36,331 nucleotides of DNA from an uncultured Oscillospiraceae bacterium (GTDB lineage: Bacteria; Bacillota; Clostridia; Oscillospirales; Acutalibacteraceae), in assembly GCA_949283785.1 (NCBI GenBank), contig CASDTR010000034.1, forward strand, positions 1 through 36,331, written 5' to 3'. Made by a program: the position numbers and the translations under genes. The notes under the pieces were generated by a model. That model saw only the letters and a list, made by a program, of their open reading frames with translations. It was not told where the DNA came from and did no database searches. Below are positions 30,068 through 36,331 of this stretch, piece after piece. Within the stretch, counting starts at the first letter, position 1. Each line of letters begins with the position of its first letter.

Positions 30068-31390
30068 TCAGTGATACATGGCCATGTATTCGCCGTGGGC
30101 TTCTATGAGCTCGTCGCACATGCTGCGTATGTCGTCGATGCTCAGCTCAGCCGCAGTGTGAGGGTCAAGCATGGCGGCCTGATAGATAAGACTCTTATCC
30201 CTTGTGTGGGCGGCTTCAACGGTAAGAAGCTGCACGTTTATATTCGTTTGGTTCATAGCCGCAAGCTGAACGGGAAGCCGTCCCACATGGCAGGGATTTA
30301 TTCCGTTTCCGTTCACGAGGCAGGGTACCTCTACACAGGCATCGAAGGGGAGATTTTCTATTAAGCCCGTGTTCAGTACGTTGCCTCCGATTTGGCAGGG
30401 CCTGTCGGTTACGACTGCCTCCATGATATAGGAAGCGTATTCCTTTGAACGGGTATGAGTGACTTTTCCGTTATTGAGGATATTTTTCTTTTCCTCTTCC
30501 CATCCGGCTATCTGATTGACGCAGCGGCGGGGATATTCGTCCAGAGGGATGTTATAGCGTTCAATGAGCCCAGGATAACGGCTTTTGATGTAAAAGGGAT
30601 TGTATTCTGCGTTGTGCTCGCTGGATTCCGTGCAGTAGTAGCCGAAATTTTTAATGTATTCATAGCGTATCATGTCGTCGTGCTTTTCGGAAGCGTTCCT
30701 TTCTGAAGCACGCCTTTTGATTTCCGGATACAGGTCGTTTCCGTCCTTGTCCCGTACCTCAAGAAGCCATGCCATATGATTTATTCCCGCTATAAGATCA
30801 ACGGCTCCCTCCAGCTTATCCTCCATGCCGAGGCCTTTAAGAAGGTTCTCGGTGCAGACCTGAACGCTGTGGCAAAGGCCGACGGTTTTTACTTTCGTGT
30901 ATCTCTGCATATATCCGCTTAAAATGGCCATGGGGTTTGTGTAGTTGAGCAATAGAGCCTTAGGGCAGACTTCCTCCATAGTTTCGGCAAACTCCTCCAT
31001 AACGGGTATGGTGCGAAGACCTCTCATAATGCCGCCTATGCCGAGAGTATCGCCTATGGTCTGCCTGAGACCGTATTTTTTGGGGATCTCAAAATCGGTA
31101 ACCGTGCAGGGCTCATATCCGCCTACCTGAACGGCGTTTACCACAAAATCCGCCTCCTTTAAAGCCGCTTTGAGATTCTCTCTGCCAAGGTGCGTTGTGA
31201 TATGCGCTCTGCCCTCGTTCACGTTTTCGTTGATAGCCTTAAGGATGATATTTGACTCTTCAAGCCTTTGAGCGTCGATATCATAGAGAGCTATCTGTGC
31301 GTCTCTCAGGGCGGGGGTACACATGCAGTCGCCGAGAACGTTTCTCGCGAATACGGTGCTTCCCGCTCCTAAAAAAGTGATTTTTACCAT
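30068..31390 (-). CDS. melA: GH4 alpha-galactosidase (MelA-type), NAD+- and Mn2+-dependent
   Basis: 440 residues from the ATG at 31388-31390 with AGGAGGAG just upstream; an upstream frame extension has no site. Rossmann NAD+ motif VKITFLGAGST (2-12), YDIDAQRLEES, NAVQVGGYEP, LNYTNPMA (148-155), metal ligands Cys173 in GLCHSVQ (171-177) and His205 in INHMAW (203-208). In GH4 the residues after the catalytic Cys track specificity; CHS is the alpha-galactosidase form (family knowledge). Cleaves melibiose and raffinose-type galactosides in the cytoplasm by an NAD+ redox mechanism, not a hydrolytic one. No adjacent transporter is seen. Own promoter and terminator. Confidence 0.93.
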   Translation of the reverse strand: MVKITFLGAGSTVFARNVLGDCMCTPALRDAQIALYDIDAQRLEESNIILKAINENVNEGRAHITTHLGRENLKAALKEADFVVNAVQVGGYEPCTVTDFEIPKKYGLRQTIGDTLGIGGIMRGLRTIPVMEEFAETMEEVCPKALLLNYTNPMAILSGYMQRYTKVKTVGLCHSVQVCTENLLKGLGMEDKLEGAVDLIAGINHMAWLLEVRDKDGNDLYPEIKRRASERNASEKHDDMIRYEYIKNFGYYCTESSEHNAEYNPFYIKSRYPGLIERYNIPLDEYPRRCVNQIAGWEEEKKNILNNGKVTHTRSKEYASYIMEAVVTDRPCQIGGNVLNTGLIENLPFDACVEVPCLVNGNGINPCHVGRLPVQLAAMNQTNINVQLLTVEAAHTRDKSLIYQAAMLDPHTAAELSIDDIRSMCDELIEAHGEYMAMYH

Positions 31391-31518
31391 AATCTCCTCC
31401 TGTAACGCCGTCTGATTTTTTATTATATCGGTATATCGGTGTTCAGAGCGCCGCAAAGCTCTGATTACACAAGTCTTTTAAAAAATAAAAGGATAAAAAT
31501 TTCGGCGTCCTGATACTG

Positions 31519-31547
31519 AATATAAATCAAAATTAACATGATGTCAA
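31519..31547 (-). promoter_or_regulatory. Promoter of the GH4 gene
   Basis: On the minus strand, TTGACA (31547-31542), 17 bp, TATATT (31524-31519). The leader to the start codon is about 120 bases and holds a tandem TATATCGG (plus-strand 31424-31439). Nothing else of note is seen in the 363-bp gap 31391-31753 apart from the LysR-gene terminator. Confidence 0.85.
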
Positions 31548-31675
31548 CGAGTCAAATATCAATATATGGTTCCGGCTTTGAATACTATTTTATAAAAATC
31601 TGCCTGTATTTCTGATACGGATATACAGCTTGCAAAAAGACAAGAGGGCAGGCAGACGCGGAGAAGCTGAGGCAG

Positions 31676-31712
31676 AAAAAGCGCTGATTTCTCAGAACAG
31701 AAAAATCAGCGC
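31676..31712 (-). terminator. Terminator of the LysR-family gene
   Basis: GCGCTGATTT / AAATCAGCGC (10 bp, 31681-31690 with 31703-31712), followed on the minus strand by UUUUU. Confidence 0.85.
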
Positions 31713-31753
31713 TGATCGGTTTATGTGTCCTGTTTTGGGTTATCTGGTTTTTA

Positions 31754-32638
31754 TTAGTTACCATGGAAATTTTCTTTTGCGCATCGCATGAAAGCCTTGA
31801 GACCGGGCCTTCCTTGCAGCGATTTATAGTAAATACCGAAGGACATGGGCTCTGTATCCTTTAACGGTATTTTGACGAGGGACAGATCGTCGGGAACCAG
31901 GAAATCGGGCAAAACGGAAATTCCGTATCCTGCCGTTACCAGCACGATGATAGATTCAGAGGACTCGCAAAAATAAAATTCCGACGGCGGACGAGTTCCC
32001 ATCAGCTCCCCTTGCAGGCGCATAACAGTGAGCATCCCTTTCGGCGGCATGAACAGTACGAGCTTTTCCTTTTTAAGCTCTTCCATGGAAACCTCCTTTA
32101 CGTCTGCCAGCGGATGACTTGCGGCGCAGACACATACGATAGGGGATTTTGCAAATTCCTTAAAATCGGCATTGATTTTTGTGTCCTCGGCTTCCTGAAA
32201 TCCCACCACTGCATCCAGATCTCCGCTTTCCAGGCGCTGATAAATATGACGGAACGGTATCGTCTGGAGATTCGGGTGGAGCGCGGGGCGAATGCTCCTG
32301 AGCTGTTCCAAAGTGTCCCGCATAAGTATCATGCAGGCGAAGCTGTAACAGCCGACGGTGAGCATTTCAATGGGCTTGTCAGAGCCGGTGCTGAACCGCT
32401 TTGCAGCACGCTGCGAGAGCGCTACAATCTGACGGGCATCAGGCAAGAACGTCATCCCGTCCTCCGTAAGACTGACAGAGCGGGTCGTTCTCACAAATAA
32501 CTGTGTGCACAATTCTTTCTCCAGAGATTTGATTTGCTGGCTGACCGCCGGATGCGTCACATGAAGCGCCTGGGCCGCCTGTGCAAAATTCAGGTATTCT
32601 GCAACTGCCAAAAAGCAGGAGAGCTGAAAGGTGTTCAT
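31754..32638 (-). CDS. LysR-family transcriptional regulator
   Basis: 294 residues from the ATG at 32636-32638 with AAAGGAGG upstream (MNTFQLSCFLAVAEYLNFAQ). Helix-turn-helix at 17-40 (NFAQAAQALHVTHPAVSQQIKSLE), followed by LFVRTTRSVSLTEDG. Residues about 90-290 are the periplasmic-binding-protein-like effector domain. Length is typical. It diverges from the MarR-ABC operon across a 142-bp intergenic region, the usual position for a LysR regulator controlling its neighbour. Effector unknown. LysR proteins generally act as activators with a co-inducer. Confidence 0.95.
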   Translation of the reverse strand: MNTFQLSCFLAVAEYLNFAQAAQALHVTHPAVSQQIKSLEKELCTQLFVRTTRSVSLTEDGMTFLPDARQIVALSQRAAKRFSTGSDKPIEMLTVGCYSFACMILMRDTLEQLRSIRPALHPNLQTIPFRHIYQRLESGDLDAVVGFQEAEDTKINADFKEFAKSPIVCVCAASHPLADVKEVSMEELKKEKLVLFMPPKGMLTVMRLQGELMGTRPPSEFYFCESSESIIVLVTAGYGISVLPDFLVPDDLSLVKIPLKDTEPMSFGIYYKSLQGRPGLKAFMRCAKENFHGN

Positions 32639-32692
32639 TTTTTGCCTCCTTTGATTAGTAAGGATTCCTTTCCAATGGTAACATATTCTAAA

Positions 32693-32720
32693 TTCACTTT
32701 CAACCAAAAATCCTTATAAT
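32693..32720 (+). promoter_or_regulatory. Promoter of the MarR-ABC-ABC operon
   Basis: Weak -35 TTCACT (32693-32698), 16 bp, perfect -10 TATAAT (32715-32720). A palindrome AAGGATTCCTT (32660-32670) lies upstream, between the divergent genes, and could be a LysR site. A weak -35 fits activator control. Confidence 0.6.
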
Positions 32721-32780
32721 ATACTTGAACGGATGGTAAGAAAGCAAACTGTTCTATATAAAAAAAAAGGAGCGATATCC

Positions 32781-33218
32781 TTGTCACAAACTATTATGTA
32801 TACCCTGAAACAGATTTATATTGCTATGGAGCAATGCGGAAAAATTCAGATGCAGCATATGGATCTGACCCCGGCGCAGGCAGCTTTGCTGTATTACTTA
32901 CTCACTCACAGAGATCAGGAAAATTACGGCATTCAGCTTCACGCTACTCTGGGAATCTCAAAATCTTCAATTTCTTCTACATTGAAGGCGCTGAGGCAAA
33001 AAGGGTACCTCTGCGTGAAGGAGAACCCGTCAGATGACAGGAAAAAGCAGATCGTCTTGACTCAAAAGGCGTACGATGCAGAGGAAAGTATTCGCGACGG
33101 CATGATTGCACAGCAAAAGCTGCTGTGCAGTAAAATACCTGAGCAAAGGCTCTGGCAGCTGGAGGAGGACCTTAAGCAGATGCTGCTCAACTTAAAGGAA
33201 ACGGAGGCCGAGATATGA
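32781..33218 (+). CDS. MarR-family regulator of the ABC exporter
   Basis: 145 residues starting at a TTG (32781-32783) with AAGGAG eight bases upstream; longer in-frame extensions have no site. Winged helix: LTPAQAALLYYLLTH, then QLHATLGISKSSISSTLKALRQKGYLCVKENPSDDRKKQIVLTQ with the usual S-x-x-S-x-x-L recognition helix and DDRKK wing. The long C-terminal helices form the dimer. The stop overlaps the first ABC gene by four bases (ATGA), so it is translationally coupled to it. MarR proteins next to heterodimeric ABC exporters usually repress their operon. Ligand unknown. Confidence 0.92.
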   Translation: MSQTIMYTLKQIYIAMEQCGKIQMQHMDLTPAQAALLYYLLTHRDQENYGIQLHATLGISKSSISSTLKALRQKGYLCVKENPSDDRKKQIVLTQKAYDAEESIRDGMIAQQKLLCSKIPEQRLWQLEEDLKQMLLNLKETEAEI

Positions 33219-34984
33219 TTAAAACGCTGATGGCGCAGATAAAGCAGTATAAATCTGCTTCTATCCTCGCGCCGCTTTTTACGGCCGGTGAAGTTTTGAT
33301 GGAAGTGCTGATCCCTTTTGTAACCGCTTCCATTATCGACAAAGGAATTGAAGCGGGCAATATCCGTCAGGTCTATTTTTATGGAGGCATCATGCTGGCA
33401 ACGGCATTTCTGAGTCTTGCCTTCGGTGTGCTGGCGGGAAGATACGCGGCCAAGGCGTCGTCGGGATTCGCCTGCAATTTGCGGGACGGTATCTACGAAA
33501 AAGTACAGTCCTTTGCCTTTTCAAACATTGACAAATACAGCACTGCAGGTCTGGTAACCCGTATGACCACCGATGTTACCAATCTTCAGAACGCTTATCA
33601 GATGATCCTGCGCATTGCGGTTCGGGCGCCCCTGATGCTTGTATGCAGTATGTTCATGTGCTTTTTCATCAGCGTAAAGCTGAGCACGATCTTTTTGGTG
33701 GCCATAGTTGTTCTTGCCGCCGCATTGGGCCTTGTTATGGTTCGCACCCTTCCCGTATTTACTCAAGTGTTTCGCAAATATGACGACCTGAACGCCAGCG
33801 TGCAGGAAAATGTGTCCGCGATTCGTGTTGTGAAAGCGTTTGTGCGGGAAGGCCACGAAAATGAAAAGTTCCGTAAAGCGGCGAAAAATCTTTACAGACT
33901 TTTTGTTAAGGCGGAAAGCGTTCTCGCTTTAAACAACCCGGTGATGATGACGGTGATTTACGGCTCCATTCTGGCTATCTCCTGGTTCGGCGCACACTTC
34001 ATCGTATCAGGAAGCCTTTCCACAGGTAATCTGACAAGTTTGTTCAGCTATGTGATGAGCGTTCTGATGTCACTGATGATGCTCTCAATGATTTTTGTTA
34101 TGGTCACTATGAGCGCCGCCAGCGGCCGCCGTATCGCGGAGGTCCTGAATGAAGTGCCTGATATGTCCGAACCTGCTCAACCGGAGAAAACCGTTGCAGA
34201 CGGCAGCATCGACTTTAACCATGTGAATTTTTCTTACAAGCATGGCAGCGGTGAAAAAACACTTGAGGACATTGACCTGCATATCCGTTCAGGCGAAACC
34301 GTCGGCATCATCGGCGGAACCGGCAGCGGCAAATCCAGCCTTGTGAGCCTTGTCAGCCGTCTCTACGATGTGGACAGCGGCAGCGTCTGTATCGGCGGGA
34401 AAGACGTGCGCTCCTATGATACTGAGGTCCTGCGGGATCAGGTGTCAGTAGTGCTTCAAAAAAATGTTCTGTTTTCCGGTACGATTTTGGATAATCTCCG
34501 CTGGGGCAAGGAAGACGCCACTGAGGATGAGTGCGCCGAGGCCTGCCGTCAGGCCTGCGCCGATGAATTTATCGAGCGCTTCCCCGACGGGTACAATACA
34601 TGGATTGAGCAGGGAGGCAGCAATGTTTCCGGCGGTCAGAAACAGCGACTGTGCATTGCCCGCGCACTGCTGAAAAAGCCTAAAATTTTGATTCTGGATG
34701 ACTCCACCAGCGCCGTGGATACGGCTACCGATGCGAAGATTCGGGCCGCTTTTGCCAAGAAAATCCCCGGAATTACAAAACTTATCGTGGCACAGCGAAT
34801 TTCCAGCGTGCAGGACGCAGACCGCATATTGGTTCTGGACGACGGAAAAATCAGTGGCTTTGACAGCCATGAAAAACTGCTGGAGACCAATCAGATCTAC
34901 CGCGAGATATATGAGGCGCAGACTCAGGGCGGCGGAGATTTTGACCAGCCAACCTCGGAAGGAAAGGAAGGTGTTCAGGCGTGA
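33215..34984 (+). CDS. ABC exporter half-transporter with degenerate ATP site
   Basis: 589 residues. Membrane domain at 1-310 with six helices (first at 15-40, last near 280-300). ATP-binding domain at 330-570: Walker A GGTGSGKSS (367-375), Q-loop VVLQKNVLF (412-420), signature VSGGQKQR (471-478), Walker B ILILDDS (491-497). The residue after Walker B is Asp496 instead of the catalytic Glu, and the switch motif reads VAQRIS with Gln527 in place of His. Both changes mark the non-catalytic subunit of heterodimeric exporters (TM287/288, BmrCD, EfrAB types). The partner begins inside its stop codon (GTGA). Probable drug or lipid export across the plasma membrane. Confidence 0.95.
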   Translation: MIKTLMAQIKQYKSASILAPLFTAGEVLMEVLIPFVTASIIDKGIEAGNIRQVYFYGGIMLATAFLSLAFGVLAGRYAAKASSGFACNLRDGIYEKVQSFAFSNIDKYSTAGLVTRMTTDVTNLQNAYQMILRIAVRAPLMLVCSMFMCFFISVKLSTIFLVAIVVLAAALGLVMVRTLPVFTQVFRKYDDLNASVQENVSAIRVVKAFVREGHENEKFRKAAKNLYRLFVKAESVLALNNPVMMTVIYGSILAISWFGAHFIVSGSLSTGNLTSLFSYVMSVLMSLMMLSMIFVMVTMSAASGRRIAEVLNEVPDMSEPAQPEKTVADGSIDFNHVNFSYKHGSGEKTLEDIDLHIRSGETVGIIGGTGSGKSSLVSLVSRLYDVDSGSVCIGGKDVRSYDTEVLRDQVSVVLQKNVLFSGTILDNLRWGKEDATEDECAEACRQACADEFIERFPDGYNTWIEQGGSNVSGGQKQRLCIARALLKKPKILILDDSTSAVDTATDAKIRAAFAKKIPGITKLIVAQRISSVQDADRILVLDDGKISGFDSHEKLLETNQIYREIYEAQTQGGGDFDQPTSEGKEGVQA

Positions 34985-36331
34985 CTACACGGAAAAACGG
35001 CAAAATGAGCGTAAGCCAGCAGATCCATGCCATGAAAAGGGTGCTGCGCTATATGCTTAAAGATTACAAATTTTCATTTTTTGCGGTGATAGTGTGCATT
35101 CTCGGCTCGGCGCTGGCCACCCTTAGGGGAACCCTGTTTATGCAGAGCCTAATTGATGACTACATCGTTCCGCTGACGCAGTCGGAAACCGCAGACTACT
35201 CCGCTTTGGCAGGGGCCCTGATTTCCGTGGCGGTTACTTACGCCGTCGGTATCCTTTGCGCTTACGCCTATAACCGCATCATGGTCAATGTCAGCCAGGG
35301 AACCATGCGAAACCTGCGCATCGAGCTGTTTCGGCACATGGAGTCTCTGCCCATTCGGTATTTTGATACTCACGCCCACGGCGATATTATGTCCGTGTAT
35401 ACAAACGATGTGGACACTCTGCGTCAGCTGATAAGCCAAGGCATTCCTCAGATCATCAATTCCGGTGTGACCATTCTGACTTCCTTTATCAGTATGTTTG
35501 TTCTGGATATACCGCTGACGATCATAACACTTGCCGTGATAGGCGTGATGCTCTTTGCCACCTCGAAGATCGCCGCAAAATCCTCCTTCTATTTTGCACG
35601 TCAGCAGAAAGATCTAGGAATTGTCAACGGCTACATTGAGGAGATGATGGACGGGCAGAAGGTAGTCAAAGTATTCTGCCATGAGGACAAGAGCCTGGAG
35701 CAATTCCGAAAACTGAATGAAGAATTGCGGGAGAGCGCGGACAAGGCCAATACCTTCTCGAACATCAGTATGCCCGTCAATGTGAACCTTGGCAACATCA
35801 GCTATGTGCTGTGCGCAGTAGTGGGGGCCGTATTTGCACTGAGCGGCTATTGGGGATTGACGCTGGGTACTCTGGTCTCCTTCCTGACCCTGAACAAAAA
35901 CTCCACTCAGCCTGTCAGCCAGATCAGCCAGCAGCTCAGCAGCATTGTCATGGCAATGGCAGGCGCTCAGCGTATTTTTGATTTGATGGATGAGACGCCG
36001 GAAACCGATGAAGGGTATGTAACCCTTGTCAATGTAAAAGAAAATGATGACGGTTCGCTGACGGAAACCACTGAGCGCACCAATGTCTGGGCATGGAAAC
36101 ATCCCCATAGGGCGGACGGGACCGTCACCTACAAGAAGCTGGAGGGTGACATCGTATTTGATGATGTGGATTTCGGCTACGAGGAGGATAAGATCGTTCT
36201 GCACAACATCAAGATGTATGCTACGCCGGGACAGAAAATCGCCTTTGTCGGTTCCACCGGCGCAGGCAAAACCACCATCACCAATCTGATCAACCGCTTC
36301 TATGACATCGCCGACGGTAGTCTCTTTTGTG
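34981..36331 (+). CDS. ABC exporter partner subunit (partial, cut by right edge)
   Basis: At least 450 residues visible from GTG 34981, which overlaps the stop of the first subunit. Membrane domain about 30-330 (FFAVIVCILGSALATLRGTL ... SVYTNDVDTLRQLISQGIPQ). ATP-binding domain from about 388: FGYEEDKIVLHNIKMYATPG, Walker A GSTGAGKTT (424-432), then the window ends near YDIADGSLFC. Signature, Walker B and switch lie outside, so catalytic residues cannot be checked. Between the two domains is a polar insert (about 345-387, ENDDGSLTETTERTNVWAWK) longer than in the first subunit. It should carry the consensus ATP site completed by the degenerate partner. Confidence 0.95.
   Translation, partial: MTTRKNGKMSVSQQIHAMKRVLRYMLKDYKFSFFAVIVCILGSALATLRGTLFMQSLIDDYIVPLTQSETADYSALAGALISVAVTYAVGILCAYAYNRIMVNVSQGTMRNLRIELFRHMESLPIRYFDTHAHGDIMSVYTNDVDTLRQLISQGIPQIINSGVTILTSFISMFVLDIPLTIITLAVIGVMLFATSKIAAKSSFYFARQQKDLGIVNGYIEEMMDGQKVVKVFCHEDKSLEQFRKLNEELRESADKANTFSNISMPVNVNLGNISYVLCAVVGAVFALSGYWGLTLGTLVSFLTLNKNSTQPVSQISQQLSSIVMAMAGAQRIFDLMDETPETDEGYVTLVNVKENDDGSLTETTERTNVWAWKHPHRADGTVTYKKLEGDIVFDDVDFGYEEDKIVLHNIKMYATPGQKIAFVGSTGAGKTTITNLINRFYDIADGSLFC

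Noticed and set aside
31424-31439. Tandem TATATCGG in the GH4 leader
   Set aside because: A two-copy 8-base repeat in an A/T-rich leader is too little to call an operator.
1-36331. CRISPR arrays, insertion sequences, integrase genes, rRNA
   Set aside because: Reading both strands showed no spaced repeats, transposase or integrase motifs or rRNA segments.

Overview
The window looks like a chromosomal segment of a Gram-positive, low-to-mid-GC member of the Bacillota, most likely class Clostridia and probably a gut-type anaerobe. The grounds are strong AGGAGG-type ribosome binding sites, frequent TTG/GTG starts, U-rich intrinsic terminators, sigma-A promoters (TTGACA/TATAAT), a 2[4Fe-4S] clostridial-type ferredoxin, a C-GCAxxG-C-C protein, a TSCPD protein and an Lsa/CplR-like ABC-F protein. 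No phage, insertion sequence, CRISPR array or rRNA was found. The species cannot be named from the sequence alone.

Layout. 1-4.6 kb (minus): a MerR regulator cut by the left edge, an AraC/GyrI-like regulator, a cupin, a DUF5655-like protein and two small unknown membrane proteins. 4.8-5.1 kb (minus): tRNA-Thr and tRNA-Tyr with their own promoter and terminator. 5.2-11.5 kb (plus): glycerate 2-kinase, then a tight run of DUF1015, a membrane protein with a helical soluble tail, a GH123/DUF4091-like glycosidase, a GNAT acetyltransferase and a free-standing B3/B4 domain protein. 11.6-12.9 kb (plus): a CNNM/CorC transporter with CBS domains. 12.9-14.2 kb (minus): two unknown proteins, one membrane-bound. 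14.3 kb (plus): ferredoxin. 14.6-17.2 kb (minus): a MarR - MATE efflux - cytidylate-kinase-like cassette, bracketed by a perfect 28-bp direct repeat and carrying a frameshift in the MATE gene. 17.5-20.4 kb (minus): a P2-type cation ATPase behind what I read as a yybP-ykoY (Mn2+) riboswitch. 20.5-20.9 kb (minus): a C-GCAxxG-C-C protein. 21.0-22.8 kb (plus): an AT-rich block encoding an unknown secreted protein and two paralogous small membrane proteins. 22.8-24.0 kb (plus): a TSCPD protein and a GNAT protein. 24.1-31.4 kb (minus): a GH27 alpha-galactosidase with an inserted carbohydrate-binding-like module, an ABC-F ribosome-protection protein with an attenuator leader, two membrane-anchored proteins (one an EEP-fold hydrolase) and a GH4 alpha-galactosidase. 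31.7-36.3 kb: a LysR regulator diverging from a MarR - ABC - ABC heterodimeric exporter operon that runs off the right edge.

How the genes work together. Three regulator-plus-efflux or protection units (MarR/MATE, leader/ABC-F, MarR/ABC-ABC) point to defence against toxic small molecules. The riboswitch and ATPase form a metal (probably Mn2+) export unit. Two unrelated alpha-galactosidases plus a GH123-like enzyme, none with a convincing cleavable signal peptide, suggest intracellular processing of imported galactosides and amino-sugar glycans. Glycerate kinase next to DUF1015 suggests a link to glycerate/phosphoglycerate-serine metabolism. The most novel-looking piece is the AT-rich secreted-protein/tandem-membrane-paralogue operon at 21.0-22.8 kb.
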